Shown: one piece after another, positions 35,364-46,440 of the stretch | Layout of the letters: each line of letters begins with the position of its first letter | Numbering within the stretch: position 1 is the first letter of the stretch | Source: Neisseria sp. MVDL19-042950 | Lineage (GTDB): Bacteria; Pseudomonadota; Gammaproteobacteria; Burkholderiales; Neisseriaceae | Length of the DNA: 64,000 nucleotides | NCBI RefSeq assembly: GCF_030504625.1 | Contig: NZ_JAUKWH010000006.1 | Coordinates: forward strand, 1 to 64,000 | Direction: 5' to 3' | Translations under genes and position numbers: made by a program | Notes under the pieces: model-generated | Told to the model about the DNA's origin: nothing | The model's database searches: none | Seen by the model: only the letters and a program-made list of their open reading frames with translations

Positions 35364-35864
35364 TTAGTAGCTGAGGTTTTCGAGGCTGTTGTCGAAAACA
35401 AACGGGCCGCTCTTGCCGCCGGTTTTTTCTTCAAGGTGGATTTGGGTGATCACCATGGCTTTATCGACGGCTTTGAGCATGTCGTAGATGGTGAGCAGGG
35501 CGATGTTGACACCGGTAAGGGCTTCCATTTCCACGCCGGTTTTGCCTTCGGTGCTGGCGGTTACGGTGGCTTTTACGCGCGCCAGATCGATATCGATTTC
35601 AAAGTCTACGCGAACGTGGGTGAGTGAAATCGGGTGGCACAGGGGAATCAGAAAGCCGGTTTGTTTGGTGGCTTGGATGGCAGCAATGCGGGCAATGCCG
35701 AGCACATCGCCTTTTTGTGCGGAACCTTCGATAACCAGTTTGATGGTGTCGTGGCTCATGTTGATATAGCCGCTGGCACGGGCGATGCGTTGGGTGGGCA
35801 TTTTGGCGGCAATGTCTACCATGTGGGCTTCGTTGTTTTCGTTGAAATGGGTTAAGTCGATCAT
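35364..35864 (-). CDS. moaC: Cyclic pyranopterin monophosphate synthase MoaC
   Basis: 166 residues from ATG 35862-35864 ([18 protein letters not shown]). Catalytic motifs: PLCHPISL near residue 75 (Cys-His-Pro) and [10 protein letters not shown] near 112. It makes cPMP in molybdenum cofactor synthesis. The frame extends farther upstream through a DUS copy, but the family start is at 35864. Probably cotranscribed with the moeB-like gene. Confidence 0.95.
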   Translation of the reverse strand: MIDLTHFNENNEAHMVDIAAKMPTQRIARASGYINMSHDTIKLVIEGSAQKGDVLGIARIAAIQATKQTGFLIPLCHPISLTHVRVDFEIDIDLARVKATVTASTEGKTGVEMEALTGVNIALLTIYDMLKAVDKAMVITQIHLEEKTGGKSGPFVFDNSLENLSY

Positions 35865-36143
35865 GATGTTTCCTGAATGTGTTTTGATTGAAAGGCCGTC
35901 TGAAAATACCGGCGGCAAATTGGGTGATATTTTAAGTCATTTTCGGCCCGCCGCCTACGGAATCGGCGATTTATGCGGCATTTTTTATGCAGAAACAAAC
36001 GCTTTTTCAGACGGCCTCCAATGTTTTTTCAGATTTAAATCAAATTACAAAAAACTACATTGCTGACAATTCTAGTGTGATTGAATACCTTGTTATAGAA
36101 TAATTTCGTTCGGCCTTACCATTTGATTAAGAAAGAAACAGAT

Positions 36144-38846
36144 ATGCAGCTTCACATCCTCAATAATCCGAAAGATGCGGCGTTGGCCGCCGATGCAGCG
36201 TTTCTGAAACAGGCGTTGTTCAAATTGTTGCAAAATGAAACGACCGATGCGGTGTTAAACACGGTAAAAGCGTTGTCCGACGCGGAAGACAGCAGTGCGG
36301 TCATCGAAAAAATATTGCCGCAATTGGACGAAAAGCAAACTCAAAACCTGATTATTGCCTGCGGCATGTTCGCCCAGATTTTGAATATTGCCGAGGATGT
36401 GCACCACGAACGCCGCCGTTTGGCGCATGAAAGCGCGGGAACGAGTGCGGCGGAAGGCAGTTTGGTGGAAACCGTGCGCAAGCTGCGCAAACACCACATC
36501 GATGCCGATACCCTGCAAAAACAATTGGACCAAACGCATATCGCCGCGGTATTGACCGCGCATCCCACCGAAGTGCAGCGTCAGGCCACTTTGAATTTCC
36601 ACCGCCGCATCCGCATGCTGCTGCCGCAACGCGAGTTCTGCCGCAGCGCGGAGGCTTTGGAAGAGCTGCAACGCGAAATCGACACGTCGCTTTTGGCTTT
36701 GTGGCAAACCAGCGAAACCCGCCATTTCAAGATCACGGTAAAAGATGAAATCAACAACGGCGTGTCGATTTTTCCGCTGAGTTTTTTCTATGCGCTGCCC
36801 AAACTCTACCGTTCGATGGAAAAAACCTTTCAAACCGTGTGGTCCGATATCCGCATTCCCGATTTGTTGCAAATCGGCGGCTGGATAGGCGGCGACCGCG
36901 ACGGCAATCCGTTTGTTTCCGCCGACACCTTGCGCCATGCGTTTACCCGTCATGCCGATACCGTATTCCACTATTACCGCCGCCAATTGAGCGAGCTGTA
37001 TCAGGACCTGCCGCTGTCGGTGCGCAGGGTGCGGGTGAATGAGGGCGTAACGGCATTGTCCGCCCAATCCCCCGATACCGCCATCGCCCACGAAGAAGAG
37101 CCGTACCGCCGCGCCATTGCCTACATCATGGCGCGCTTAATCGGCAAAGCACACAAACTCGGCCTGACTTTGGGGTGCCGTTTCGGCACGCTGGAGCCGT
37201 ATCCCGATGCCGAAAGTTTTATTGCCGATTTGAAAACATTGCAGCAATCTTTAAGCGACAATGGCAGCGAGTTGCTGGCCGGAGCGCGCTTGGCCGACAT
37301 TATCCGCACCGCTTCGGTGTTCGGTTTCTTCATGATGCCGCTCGATTTGCGTCAGCATGGCGGCAAACACGCCGAAGTGGTGGCCGAATTGTTCCGGCAT
37401 GCCGGATTGGAAGATTACGAGGCTTTGCCGGAGCAGGAAAAACAAGCCGTTTTATTGCGCGAACTGCAAAACCAACGCCCGCTTTACAATCCCTACACCG
37501 TATACAGCGAACACACGCGGCACGAGCTGGCGATTTTCCATGAAGCACGCAAAATCAAAGACGAGTTCGGCGAAAAAGCCATCAACCAAAGCATTATCTC
37601 CAATGCCGAAGCCCCCAGCGATCTGCTGGCGCTGGCCTTGTTGCTGAAAGAGAGCGGCTTGCTGGTGTTGGAAAACGGCAAGCCTGTGAGCCGCGTCAAT
37701 ATCGTGCCGCTGTTTGAAACCATAGAAGCGCTCGAAAACTCCTGTGCCGTGATGGAAACCATGTTCAACCTGCCGTGGTATCGCGATTTGCTTGTCGGCC
37801 GCGACAATATTCAGGAAATCATGCTCGGCTATTCCGACAGCAATAAAGACGGCGGCTATGTGAGCAGCTCGTGGGGGCTGTATCAGGCGGAACAAGGCTT
37901 GGTGGCGCTTTTCGCCCGCTACGGCATCAGAATGCGGCTGTTTCACGGGCGCGGCGGCAGCGTCGGACGCGGCGGCGGCCCTTCCTACCAAGCAGTGTTG
38001 GCACAGCCGCAGGGCAGCGTAGCGGGGCAGATACGCATTACCGAGCAGGGCGAAGTGATCAGTGCCAAATACGCCGACTTCAACAACGCCCACCGCAACC
38101 TCGAAACACTGGTTGCCGCCACGCTCGAAGCCAGCTTGCTGCCGAACCAGAAAGACCCCGACGGCAACCTGATGCAGGCATTGTCCGACAGCGCATTCAA
38201 GCACTACCGCGCCCTGATTACCTGCGACGGCTTCATCGACTATTTCCTGCAAACCAGCCCGATCCGCGAAATCGCCACCCTCAACCTCGGCAGCCGCCCC
38301 GCCAGCCGCAAAACACTGGCGCGCATTCAAGACCTGCGTGCGATTCCGTGGGTATTCTCATGGACGCAAAACCGCCTGATGCTGCCCGCGTGGTACGGCT
38401 TCGGCAGCGCGGTGGAAGAGTTGTGCCGGCAAGATGCAGGCCGTCTGAAAGACATGCAGCGGCACGCACAAGACAACCCCTTCTTCCAAGCCATGTTGTC
38501 GAATATGGAGCAAGTGATGGCGAAAACCGACTTGACGCTGGCGGAAAACTACGCCGGTTTGAGCGAGTCGCCGCAACGCGCCGCCGAAATTTTCGGTATG
38601 ATCAAAGAAGAATACCTCAGAAGCCACAAAGCCCTGCTGGATATTCTGCAAACTGGCGAACTGCTCAGCGACAACCGCAGTTTGGCCCGCTCGCTGGCCT
38701 TGCGGATGCCGTATCTGAACGCCCTCAACGGCTTGCAGGTGGCCCTGCTCAAACGGCTGCGCAAAGACCCCGAAAACCCCTATCTGCTGCAAATGGTACA
38801 TCTCACCATCAACGGAGTCGCACAGGGTTTGCGCAATACCGGCTGA
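36144..38846 (+). CDS. ppc: Phosphoenolpyruvate carboxylase
   Basis: 900 residues from ATG 36144 (AAGAAAGAAACAG ahead); an upstream TTG frame is less likely. Converts PEP and bicarbonate to oxaloacetate, refilling the citrate cycle. Motifs: [12 protein letters not shown] near 140 (catalytic His), [14 protein letters not shown] near 560, and [15 protein letters not shown] near 600, ending with the invariant NTG. Single gene with a DUS-pair terminator after it and one DUS in frame inside (about 38440). Confidence 0.97.
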   Translation: MQLHILNNPKDAALAADAAFLKQALFKLLQNETTDAVLNTVKALSDAEDSSAVIEKILPQLDEKQTQNLIIACGMFAQILNIAEDVHHERRRLAHESAGTSAAEGSLVETVRKLRKHHIDADTLQKQLDQTHIAAVLTAHPTEVQRQATLNFHRRIRMLLPQREFCRSAEALEELQREIDTSLLALWQTSETRHFKITVKDEINNGVSIFPLSFFYALPKLYRSMEKTFQTVWSDIRIPDLLQIGGWIGGDRDGNPFVSADTLRHAFTRHADTVFHYYRRQLSELYQDLPLSVRRVRVNEGVTALSAQSPDTAIAHEEEPYRRAIAYIMARLIGKAHKLGLTLGCRFGTLEPYPDAESFIADLKTLQQSLSDNGSELLAGARLADIIRTASVFGFFMMPLDLRQHGGKHAEVVAELFRHAGLEDYEALPEQEKQAVLLRELQNQRPLYNPYTVYSEHTRHELAIFHEARKIKDEFGEKAINQSIISNAEAPSDLLALALLLKESGLLVLENGKPVSRVNIVPLFETIEALENSCAVMETMFNLPWYRDLLVGRDNIQEIMLGYSDSNKDGGYVSSSWGLYQAEQGLVALFARYGIRMRLFHGRGGSVGRGGGPSYQAVLAQPQGSVAGQIRITEQGEVISAKYADFNNAHRNLETLVAATLEASLLPNQKDPDGNLMQALSDSAFKHYRALITCDGFIDYFLQTSPIREIATLNLGSRPASRKTLARIQDLRAIPWVFSWTQNRLMLPAWYGFGSAVEELCRQDAGRLKDMQRHAQDNPFFQAMLSNMEQVMAKTDLTLAENYAGLSESPQRAAEIFGMIKEEYLRSHKALLDILQTGELLSDNRSLARSLALRMPYLNALNGLQVALLKRLRKDPENPYLLQMVHLTINGVAQGLRNTG

Positions 38847-38862
38847 TGCGGAAACATTCGAC

Positions 38863-38909
38863 AGAGGCCGTCTGAAAACAGGAATACGGTTTGTTTTCAG
38901 ACGGCCTCT
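38863..38909. terminator. DUS-pair terminator after ppc
   Basis: AGAGGCCGTCTGAAAAC and GTTTTCAGACGGCCTCT with a loop of 13 nt, 17 nt after the ppc stop. Confidence 0.82.
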
Positions 38910-38966
38910 GCAATCAAAAAATGCTATCATACATGCCCGAACCCGTAAGATTAAAAGGAAACCGCC

Positions 38967-39473
38967 ATGCCCCTGCTCGACAGTTTCAAAGTTGACCACA
39001 CCCGTATGCACGCCCCCGCCGTGCGTATTGCCAAAACCATGCAAACACCGAAAGGCGACAACATTACCGTTTACGATCTGCGCTTCTGCGTGCCGAATCA
39101 GGAAATCTTGTCCGAAAAAGGCATTCACACGTTGGAGCACCTTTTTGCCGGCTTTATGCGCGAACATCTGAACGGAGCCGATGTGGAAATCATCGACATT
39201 TCCCCGATGGGCTGCCGCACCGGTTTCTACATGAGCCTGATCGGAACCCCCGACGAGCAAAAAGTCGCCGACGCATGGCTGGCTTCGATGCGGGATGTGT
39301 TGAACGTAAAAGACCAGAACCAGATTCCCGAACTGAACGAATACCAATGCGGCACTTACCAAATGCACTCGCTGATTGAAGCGCAAGGCATCGCCCAAAA
39401 CGTGCTGGACCGCAAAATCAGCGTAAACAAAAACGAAGATTTGACGCTGGACGAAAGTTTGTTGAAAGAGTAA
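38967..39473 (+). CDS. luxS: S-ribosylhomocysteinase LuxS
   Basis: 168 residues, full length. Metal ligands H54 and H58 in IHTLEHLF with E57, catalytic C83 in MGCRTGFY, and the last metal ligand C128 in [10 protein letters not shown]. It cleaves S-ribosylhomocysteine to homocysteine and DPD, the precursor of AI-2, as part of the activated methyl cycle. AAGGAAACCGCC precedes the ATG. Confidence 0.97.
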   Translation: MPLLDSFKVDHTRMHAPAVRIAKTMQTPKGDNITVYDLRFCVPNQEILSEKGIHTLEHLFAGFMREHLNGADVEIIDISPMGCRTGFYMSLIGTPDEQKVADAWLASMRDVLNVKDQNQIPELNEYQCGTYQMHSLIEAQGIAQNVLDRKISVNKNEDLTLDESLLKE

Positions 39474-39494
39474 GAAGCTGTTTGAATGGTACTA

Positions 39495-39533
39495 AAAGAG
39501 GCCGTCTGAAAAGTGTTTTCAGACGGCCTCTTT
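39495..39533. terminator. Bidirectional DUS-pair terminator, luxS / tkt
   Basis: AAAGAGGCCGTCTGAAAA and its reverse complement with a 3-nt loop, between convergent genes. Confidence 0.9.
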
Positions 39534-39549
39534 CACAACTAGCCTATGC

Positions 39550-41541
39550 TTAACCTTTCAGCACGGCTTTTACGGTGTTTACCACATTATCAACGGTAAA
39601 GCCGAATTCTTTAAACAGCAGTTCCGCCGGAGCCGATTCGCCGAAGCGGTCGAGGCCGACTACGGCACCGTTCAGGCCGACGTATTTGTACCAGCCGTCG
39701 GTAACGCCTGCTTCCACGGCGATGCGCGGCAGGTTTTGCGGCAGTACGCTGTTGCGGTAGGCGGCATCTTGCCGGTCGAATACGTTGGTGGAAGGCATGG
39801 AAACAACGTTTACGGCAATGCCTTGTTCGGCCAATGCTTTTTGTGCGTTCAGAGCCAACTCGACTTCGGAACCGGTGGCAATCACCACGGCTTGGGCTTG
39901 GCCGTTTTCGACTTCGCTGATGACATAGCCGCCGCGTTTGATGTTATCCAACTGGGCTTGGTTGCGTGGGATAAACGGCAGGTTTTGGCGGCTGAAAATC
40001 AGACAGCTCGGATGGTCGGCCGCTTTGGTGGCTTCAGCCCATGCCACCAGTGATTCGGCGGTGTCGCACGGACGCCATACGGCCATGTTGGGAATCAGGC
40101 GTAGGGTGGCAGTTTGCTCGACGGGTTGGTGGGTGGGGCCGTCTTCGCCGAGGCCGATGGAGTCGTGGGTAAACACGAAAATCGGGTTGATTTTCATCAG
40201 CGAGGCCATGCGCAGGGCGTTGCGGGCGTATTCGCTGAACATCAGGAAGGTGGCGCCGAAGGGTTTCACGCCGCCGTGCAGGGTCATGCCGTTCATGATG
40301 GCGGCCATGCCGAATTCGCGCACGCCGTAGTGGATATAGTTGCCGCCGTTTTCGCTGGTTACGGCTTTGCTTGCCGACCAATCGGTAAGGTTCGACGGGG
40401 TGAGGTCGGCGGAACCGCCGACAAATTCGGGTAAGACTTTGGCGAGGATTTCAATGCTGTTTTGGCTGGCCTTGCGGGTGGCGATTTTTTCGGCTTTACT
40501 GCACACTTCTTTTAAGGCCGTCTGAACATAGGCATCGAAGTTCTCCGGCAGAGTGCCGTTCATGCGGCGCACGAATTCGGCAGCTTCGGCGGGGAATTTT
40601 TCTTGATAACGGGCGAATTTTTCGTTCCATTCGGCTTCGAGTTTCGCGCCTTTTTCTTTGGCGCTCCATGCGGTGTAAACGTCTTGCGGGATTTCAAACG
40701 GGCCGTGGTTCCAGCCCAAATGTTTGCGGGTGGCTTCGATTTCTTCGGCCCCCAACGGTGCGCCGTGGGTTTTGTGGCTGCCTTCTTTGGTGGCCGCGCC
40801 TTTGCCGATCAGGGTTTTGCAGCAGATGATGGAGGGTTTGCCGGTTTCGGCTTTGGCCGCTTCGATGGCCGTCTGAATGGCGGCGGTGTCGTGGCCGTTT
40901 ACGTTCGGCACCACATGCCAGCCGTAGCTTTCGAAGCGTTGCGGAATGTTTTCGGTAAACCAGCCGTCGACTTTGCCGTCGATGGAAATATTGTTGTCGT
41001 CGTAGAGCACGATCAGTTTGCCCAAGCCCAAAGTGCCGGCCAGCGAGCAGGCTTCGTGCGACACGCCTTCCATCAGGCAGCCGTCGCCCATGAATACGTA
41101 GGTGTGGTGGTCGACGATATCAAGGCCGTCTTTATTGAATTCGGCGGCGAGGATTTTTTCGGCCAGCGCCATGCCGACTGCGTTGGCAATGCCTTGCCCC
41201 AACGGGCCGGTGGTGGTTTCCACGCCGTCGGTGTAGCCGTATTCGGGGTGGCCGGGGGTTTTGCTGTGCAGTTGGCGGAAGTTTTTCAGGTCTTCAATGG
41301 ATACGTTGTAGCCGGTAAGGTGCAGCAGGCTGTAAAGAATCATGGATGCGTGGCCGTTGGAAAGGACGAAACGGTCGCGGTTGTAGAATTTGGGGTTGGC
41401 GGGGTTGTGGTTTAAAAATTTCGTCCACAGCACTTCGGCCATTTCAGCCATGCCCATCGGCGCACCGGGGTGGCCGGAATTGGCTTTTTGAACTGCGTCG
41501 ACGGAAAGAAAACGGATGGCGTTTGCCAGTTGAGAAGCCAT
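39550..41541 (-). CDS. tkt: Transketolase
   Basis: 663 residues. Thiamine-diphosphate enzyme of the non-oxidative pentose phosphate pathway. The N-terminal [11 protein letters not shown] motif near 20, the TPP/Mg site [14 protein letters not shown] near 152, the pyrimidine domain motif [16 protein letters not shown] near 468, and SRQNLP. The start ATG is at 41539-41541. One in-frame DUS-like copy lies at about 40515. Confidence 0.97.
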   Translation of the reverse strand: MASQLANAIRFLSVDAVQKANSGHPGAPMGMAEMAEVLWTKFLNHNPANPKFYNRDRFVLSNGHASMILYSLLHLTGYNVSIEDLKNFRQLHSKTPGHPEYGYTDGVETTTGPLGQGIANAVGMALAEKILAAEFNKDGLDIVDHHTYVFMGDGCLMEGVSHEACSLAGTLGLGKLIVLYDDNNISIDGKVDGWFTENIPQRFESYGWHVVPNVNGHDTAAIQTAIEAAKAETGKPSIICCKTLIGKGAATKEGSHKTHGAPLGAEEIEATRKHLGWNHGPFEIPQDVYTAWSAKEKGAKLEAEWNEKFARYQEKFPAEAAEFVRRMNGTLPENFDAYVQTALKEVCSKAEKIATRKASQNSIEILAKVLPEFVGGSADLTPSNLTDWSASKAVTSENGGNYIHYGVREFGMAAIMNGMTLHGGVKPFGATFLMFSEYARNALRMASLMKINPIFVFTHDSIGLGEDGPTHQPVEQTATLRLIPNMAVWRPCDTAESLVAWAEATKAADHPSCLIFSRQNLPFIPRNQAQLDNIKRGGYVISEVENGQAQAVVIATGSEVELALNAQKALAEQGIAVNVVSMPSTNVFDRQDAAYRNSVLPQNLPRIAVEAGVTDGWYKYVGLNGAVVGLDRFGESAPAELLFKEFGFTVDNVVNTVKAVLKG

Positions 41542-41613
41542 TTGGATACCTTTGCTGGTTGGTGGTGGAAACGGTTTTGATTATCGCCTGATTCGACCGT
41601 GGTTTCAAGGCGG

Positions 41614-41653
41614 TTTCAGACGGCCTCTTGCATGGATTGAGGCCGTCTGAAAA
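41614..41653. terminator. DUS-pair hairpin upstream of tkt
   Basis: TTTCAGACGGCCTC and GAGGCCGTCTGAAA are inverted around an 11-nt loop. First of two DUS pairs in this gap. Confidence 0.6.
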
Positions 41654-41758
41654 GAAAAAAGCCGTTTGAAACGACTTGGGTTTGAACGGATTGCGGCCGG
41701 TGTTTCGGCAAAGGTTTCAAAGGGCTTTCGTTGTCGGATATCGGAGGCTCAATCAGAG

Positions 41759-41792
41759 AGAGGCCGTCTGAAAACATTTTCAGACGGCCTCT
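41759..41792. terminator. DUS-pair terminator after the 30-residue membrane peptide gene
   Basis: AGAGGCCGTCTGAAAA and TTTTCAGACGGCCTCT with a 2-nt loop, 25 bp downstream of the small minus-strand gene's stop. Confidence 0.85.
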
Positions 41793-41816
41793 TTAGAGCG
41801 GATGGCTGCGGCCGGT

Positions 41817-41909
41817 TTAGAAATCCTGCCCCGAAAGCCATAAAGCTCCCAAAGTGAGCACGGATATGCAGCTAATCAGGATAATGATGTTTAAAAAGAA
41901 CATAGACAT
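41817..41909 (-). CDS. Small single-pass membrane peptide (30 residues)
   Basis: Reads MSMFFLNIIILISCISVLTL, then GALWLSGQDF and stop. One hydrophobic helix covers residues 4-25. A strong ribosome site (CGGAGG) stands 7 nt before the ATG, and a DUS-pair terminator closes the unit, so it looks like a real monocistronic gene. It resembles in size the small subunits of membrane complexes such as KdpF, CydX or CcoQ, but I cannot match it to one and no such complex is encoded nearby. Confidence 0.6.
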   Translation of the reverse strand: MSMFFLNIIILISCISVLTLGALWLSGQDF

Positions 41910-42393
41910 AACGACCTCCGTATGATGGTAAATGCCGCTTGCTACGAAATAACCGTTAAATACGGCGATAATGTTGCTTTGGCTGCAAATTACTTGGTCT
42001 GAGTGTCGGTTCGTATCGGTTTTCGATTATCCGTTTGAAACGGCTTATTGTTTATTATGGAATACTACGACTACATCATATCAATAAAGTCTATACATAT
42101 CTTTACTTTTTACTCAAATTTCCAATGGGAAAAATACAATTATTATCAATAACTAAATGAAAATGGAATTGAATGCTTTTACAAATCTTAAATGTTGAAG
42201 CGGTTCTTGAACAGTGATCGGCCGGAGTGTCGTGCAAGCGGCGCGGAAGCGGTTTTGTTGCGGCAGCAAACGCCGGTAAAACCGGTTGAAAGCAGGCGGG
42301 TTGCGGGAAAATGCGGTTTTTTTGCTGTCTTTTGTAGAAAAGCGGGGGCGATTCACTATAATGCCGTGTCAATAAATTTTGAACGGTATCCGC
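41910..42393. other. Gene-free region between the small membrane peptide and the PAP2 gene
   Basis: About 480 bp. The left half is AT-rich and should hold the promoter of the minus-strand peptide. The right half holds TATAAT at 42357-42362, a likely -10 for the PAP2 gene. A Fur-like palindrome lies at 42134-42152. No coding frame is convincing. Confidence 0.55.
42134..42152 (-). promoter_or_regulatory. Possible Fur box
   Basis: On the minus strand TTATTGATAATAATTGTAT, which matches most positions of the GATAATGATAATCATTATC Fur consensus. It lies about 225 bp upstream of the small membrane peptide, far for a direct operator, so it may control an unseen RNA or a long leader. Confidence 0.35.
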
Positions 42394-43041
42394 ATGCTGC
42401 CTTTACGCGCTTATATTCCGCCTTTCCCTTTGTTGCTTGTCCTCTTTCTGGGCATCGTTATTCCTTTGGTTATTGCCGGTTTTATCGCCGACGACATCAG
42501 AGCCCAACAGCATTTCGTTTTCGAACAGCCGCTGATGATGTGGGTGCACGAGCATGCGGGTGCGGCTTTTGCGCCCGTTGCCGTTGCGTTGCACCATCTC
42601 GGTAAAAGTGCCGTTGCCACGCCGATTACCGTATTGTTTGCGCTGTGGCTTTATTTGCGGAGGCGGCGCGGTTATGCTTTGTTCGTGCTGTTGGGAGCGG
42701 CTTTGTCTACTGCGGTTATGTTTACCGCCAAACAGTTTTTCAACCGCCCGCGCCCCGAATTCTGGCCGCGTATCGTCGAAGAAACCAATGCTTCTTTTCC
42801 CAGCGGGCACAGCACGTTTGCCGCTGCCATCGCTACTTTGATCGTATTGGTATATTGGTATTCGCCTTATCGGAAATACATTATCGCCGCGGCGGTTGCG
42901 TTTACGCTGTTGATGGGCTTTTCGCGCATCGTTTTAGGTGTACACTATCCTACCGATGTATTGGTGGGCTGGATTACTGGTGTCAGCACCGTGCTCGGCC
43001 TGCATCTTGTTTTATTCCGTAAGCTGCCCGAATCTAAATGA
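42394..43041 (+). CDS. PAP2-family membrane phosphatase
   Basis: 215 residues from ATG 42394 (TTG at 42379 also in frame). Five to six membrane helices. The three-part phosphatase signature is complete: KQFFNRPRPE near 122, SFPSGHS near 140, and SRIVLGVHYPTDVLVGW near 181. Probably dephosphorylates undecaprenyl pyrophosphate or phosphatidylglycerol phosphate on the outer face of the inner membrane. Its stop overlaps the start of the next gene by 4 nt (ATGA), so the two are coupled. Confidence 0.9.
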   Translation: MLPLRAYIPPFPLLLVLFLGIVIPLVIAGFIADDIRAQQHFVFEQPLMMWVHEHAGAAFAPVAVALHHLGKSAVATPITVLFALWLYLRRRRGYALFVLLGAALSTAVMFTAKQFFNRPRPEFWPRIVEETNASFPSGHSTFAAAIATLIVLVYWYSPYRKYIIAAAVAFTLLMGFSRIVLGVHYPTDVLVGWITGVSTVLGLHLVLFRKLPESK

Positions 43042-43979
43042 CAAACCTGCCTCCGCTTCATACTCCCCTCTGGCTGCGCAGCGGCAATCTTGAAACTTTA
43101 TATGCCAAAACGTTGCAGTCTCCGCCGCCCGCCTACCGCCGCGAACTGTTGCCCGACAGCACCGGCCAAACGTTGGTGGCTTATGATTTTATCGACAGCC
43201 CCCGTGCCGATGCTCCGTTGGTTGTGTTGTTCCACGGCTTGGAGGGCAGCAGCCGCAGCCATTACGCCGTCGCCTTGATGCGGGCGGTATTGGAAAAAGG
43301 ATGGAACGGTGTGGTGGCGCATTTCCGCAGTTGCGGCGGCGTGCCTAATACCGCGCCGGTGTTTTACCATTCCGGCGACACGGCCGAAATCAAGTTTATG
43401 CTCGATACTTTGGCGGCGCGTTACCCGCATATTTACACCGTCGGTGTGTCGCTCGGCGGTAACGTGCTGGCGAAATATCTGGGCGAGCAGGGCGGCCGTG
43501 CCATACCGAAAGCCGCTGCGGTGGTGTCCGCCCCCGTAGATTTGGCCGCCGCCGGCACCCGTTTCGACAGCGGCCTCACCCGTTTGCTCTACACCCGTTA
43601 TTTTCTCGGCTCCCTCTTGCCGAAAGCCCGCGCCAACGGTTTTCATACCGATAAATTGCAGCAGTGCAAAACATTGGGGGATTTCGACGATTTTTTTACC
43701 GCTCCGTTGCACGGCTTTGCCGACCGGTACGATTATTACCGCCGCGCTTCGTGCAAGCCGTTACTGCCGGAAATCCGAATACCTACCTTATTGCTGAACG
43801 CCGTCAATGACCCGTTTCTGCCTTCGGAAGCGTTGCCCGACCATACCGAAGTTTCCCGACACGTTACGCTGCTGCAGCCGCCGTATGGCGGGCATGTCGG
43901 GTTTGTGAGCGGCAGCGGCAAAGGCCATCTGAATTGGCTGCCCCAAACCGTATTGGCTTATTTTGAACAGGCCGTCTGA
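43038..43979 (+). CDS. YheT-family alpha/beta hydrolase
   Basis: 313 residues. FHGLEGSSRSHY near 63 is the oxyanion segment, VGVSLGGNVLAKYLGE near 137 holds the nucleophilic Ser, and PPYGGHVGF near 285 holds the catalytic His. Cytosolic esterase-type family of unknown substrate. Overlaps the PAP2 gene by 4 nt. Its stop lies within a DUS copy (GCCGTCTGAA), so the last codons EQAV* are encoded by the uptake sequence. Confidence 0.88.
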   Translation: MTNLPPLHTPLWLRSGNLETLYAKTLQSPPPAYRRELLPDSTGQTLVAYDFIDSPRADAPLVVLFHGLEGSSRSHYAVALMRAVLEKGWNGVVAHFRSCGGVPNTAPVFYHSGDTAEIKFMLDTLAARYPHIYTVGVSLGGNVLAKYLGEQGGRAIPKAAAVVSAPVDLAAAGTRFDSGLTRLLYTRYFLGSLLPKARANGFHTDKLQQCKTLGDFDDFFTAPLHGFADRYDYYRRASCKPLLPEIRIPTLLLNAVNDPFLPSEALPDHTEVSRHVTLLQPPYGGHVGFVSGSGKGHLNWLPQTVLAYFEQAV

Positions 43980-44287
43980 AAATTTACCGCCGCCGCCAAA
44001 ATAACCTTTACGGCGGTTGTTTCCGCAATCGTTTTCCGACTCAAACCAAGTCTCCGGCCTGCTATAAAAATGCCGTCTGAAAACCTTTACTTCCCTCTTA
44101 CTTGCTTTATCGCAAAGCAGCACAGGAAAACGTTATAATTTATTACTTTTGAATGGATTTGTTATAAAGTTATTTTGTTGCCGTCTGAAACTGTGAGCGG
44201 AACCGCATAATAAATTAAAGCCGAGATGCTTTGACATGAAAGGTTCGGTTAGGCAACAACCGTCTATTGTCTTTTGGGAGACTTCGA
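43980..44287. other. Intergenic region ahead of ppk
   Basis: 308 bp with no gene. It holds a copy of the other DUS dialect, ATGCCGTCTGAA (44070-44081), a GCCGTCTGAA core at about 44181, and AT-rich sequence that probably contains the ppk promoter. Confidence 0.6.
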
Positions 44288-46345
44288 ATGCCTGAACAAA
44301 ATCGATTACTTTGCCGGGAATTGAGCCTTTTAGCCTTCAACCGCCGCGTGTTGGTACAGGCGCAGGATACGCGCGTGCCGCTGTTGGAGCGGTTGCGCTT
44401 CTTGTGCATCGTTTCGTCGAATCTGGACGAATTTTTTGAAGTCCGCATGGCGTATTTGAAACGCGAATTGAAACAACGCCCCAACCATATACTCGACAGC
44501 GGCCGCACACCGGCCGAAACCATTGCCGCCGCCACCCGCGAAGCACGCGCTTTAATACGCGAACAGTACGCTTTGTTCAATGAAGAGTTGCAACCGGCGT
44601 TGGGCAAGGAAGGCATCCATTTTTACCGCCGCCGCAACTGGACACCCGCACAACGGGAATGGATTGAAGACTACTTCGCCCGCGAGTTGCTGCCGATTCT
44701 TACGCCGATCGGTCTCGATCCTTCGCACCCTTTCCCGCGTCCGCTGAATAAGTCGCTCAATTTCGCCGTCGAGTTGGTCGGCACCGATGCGTTCGGCAGG
44801 GCTTCCGGCATGGCGATTGTGCAGGCTCCGCGTATTTTGCCGCGCGTGCTGCAACTGCCGAAAGAGGTCTGCAACGGCGATAACGGCTTTGTGTTTTTGT
44901 CGTCGATTTTGCACGAGTACGTTTACAAACTTTTCCCGGGCATGGATGTAAAAGGCTGCCATCAATTCCGCCTCACCCGCGACAGTGATTTGACGGTGGA
45001 CGAAGAAGATTTGAAAAACCTGCGGGCGGCGATTCAGAGCGAATTGCAGGATCGGGAATACGGAGACGGCGTGCGTTTGGAAGTGGCGGAAACCTGCCCC
45101 GCGCATATCTATGAATTTTTATTGAGCCATTTCAAATTGGAGCCGTCCGAACTCTATCAGGTTAAAGGCCCGGTAAATTTGGTGCGGCTGATGGCCGTGC
45201 CCGATATGGTAGACCGCCCCGACTTGAAATTCCCGCCTTATACCGCGGATTTGCCCAAGCATTTGAGTAAAAACGAATCGGTAATCAATGCGGCCGCCAA
45301 AGCACCGGTTTTGCTGCACCACCCTTACCAATCGTTTGAACCCGTCGTCCGCTTTATCCGCGAAGCTGCGGCGGATCCAGATGTGGTGGCGGTGAAAATG
45401 ACGATTTACCGCACCGGCAGTACGTCCGAGCTGGTAAAGGCTTTGCTGAAAGCCACGCATGCGGGCAAGCAGGTTACGGTGGTGGTTGAATTGATGGCGC
45501 GTTTTGACGAAGCCAATAACGTCAACTGGGCTCAACAGCTTGAAGATGCCGGAGCGCACGTGGTTTACGGCGTGTTCGGCTATAAAATCCACGCCAAGAT
45601 GGCTTTGGTGGTGCGCCGTGAAGACGGAGTGCTCAAACGCTATGCGCACTTGGGTACGGGAAACTACCACCAAGGTACGTCGCGGATTTATACCGACTTC
45701 GGTTTGATTACCGCCGATGAGAAGATTACCGCCGATGTTAACACCATCTTTATGGAAATCACCGGCTTGGGCCAGCCCATTCGTTTGAACAAGCTGTATC
45801 AAAGCCCGTTTACCCTGCATAAAATGGTTATGGACAGCATCGAACGCGAAGCCAAGAATGCCAAAGCGGGCAAGCCTGCGCGGATTGTGGCCAAGATGAA
45901 TGCCTTGCTCGAACCTACCGTTATCGAAGCCTTGTATGCGGCCAGTGCGGCCGGCGTGCAAATCGATTTGATCGTGCGCGGCATGTGCGCTTTGCGCCCG
46001 CAAGTGCCGGGATTGTCGGACAATATTCGGGTGCGTTCCATCATCGGCCGCCAGCTTGAACACTCGCGCGTGTATTATTTCTATAACAACGGCAAAGAAG
46101 ATACCTATATTTCCAGCGCCGACTGGATGGGCCGCAATTTCTTCCGCCGCATCGAAACCTGTACGCCGATAGAGTTGCCCGAGTTGAAAACGCGCATTAT
46201 CCGCGAAGGACTGACTTTGGCTTTACAGGACAACACGCAGGCGTGGTTGATGCAGCCTGACGGCAGCTATATCCGCGCGGTTCCTGCCGAAGGCGAGGCA
46301 GAGGTAAGCCTGCAAAATGATTTATGGAAAGAATACGGGCATTAA
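44288..46345 (+). CDS. ppk: Polyphosphate kinase 1
   Basis: 685 residues from ATG 44288 with GGGAG ahead. Makes inorganic polyphosphate from ATP. The N-terminal domain begins LLCRELSLLAFNRRVL; SSNLDEFFEVRMAYLK near 43 is diagnostic. The catalytic phospholipase-D-like core has the phosphorylated His in GYKIHAKMALVVRRE near 437 and LGTGNYHQGTSRIYTDFG near 457. Single gene, closed by a DUS-pair terminator. Confidence 0.97.
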   Translation: MPEQNRLLCRELSLLAFNRRVLVQAQDTRVPLLERLRFLCIVSSNLDEFFEVRMAYLKRELKQRPNHILDSGRTPAETIAAATREARALIREQYALFNEELQPALGKEGIHFYRRRNWTPAQREWIEDYFARELLPILTPIGLDPSHPFPRPLNKSLNFAVELVGTDAFGRASGMAIVQAPRILPRVLQLPKEVCNGDNGFVFLSSILHEYVYKLFPGMDVKGCHQFRLTRDSDLTVDEEDLKNLRAAIQSELQDREYGDGVRLEVAETCPAHIYEFLLSHFKLEPSELYQVKGPVNLVRLMAVPDMVDRPDLKFPPYTADLPKHLSKNESVINAAAKAPVLLHHPYQSFEPVVRFIREAAADPDVVAVKMTIYRTGSTSELVKALLKATHAGKQVTVVVELMARFDEANNVNWAQQLEDAGAHVVYGVFGYKIHAKMALVVRREDGVLKRYAHLGTGNYHQGTSRIYTDFGLITADEKITADVNTIFMEITGLGQPIRLNKLYQSPFTLHKMVMDSIEREAKNAKAGKPARIVAKMNALLEPTVIEALYAASAAGVQIDLIVRGMCALRPQVPGLSDNIRVRSIIGRQLEHSRVYYFYNNGKEDTYISSADWMGRNFFRRIETCTPIELPELKTRIIREGLTLALQDNTQAWLMQPDGSYIRAVPAEGEAEVSLQNDLWKEYGH

Positions 46346-46365
46346 TAAATTGAATCCGTAGGCAG

Positions 46366-46398
46366 AGGCCGTCTGAAAACCTTATTTTCAGACGGCCT
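46366..46398. terminator. Bidirectional DUS-pair terminator after ppk
   Basis: AGGCCGTCTGAAAA and TTTTCAGACGGCCT with a 5-nt loop, between convergent genes. Confidence 0.85.
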
Positions 46399-46440
46399 TT
46401 CGTATGGATATACCGTTGTGGAATTATAAGTTTATTTGAT

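Noticed and set aside
37452-38330. A 292-codon open frame opposite ppc
   Set aside because: Shadow of an intact PEP carboxylase; no independent signals.
45119-46063. A 314-codon open frame opposite ppk
   Set aside because: Shadow of a full-length polyphosphate kinase gene.
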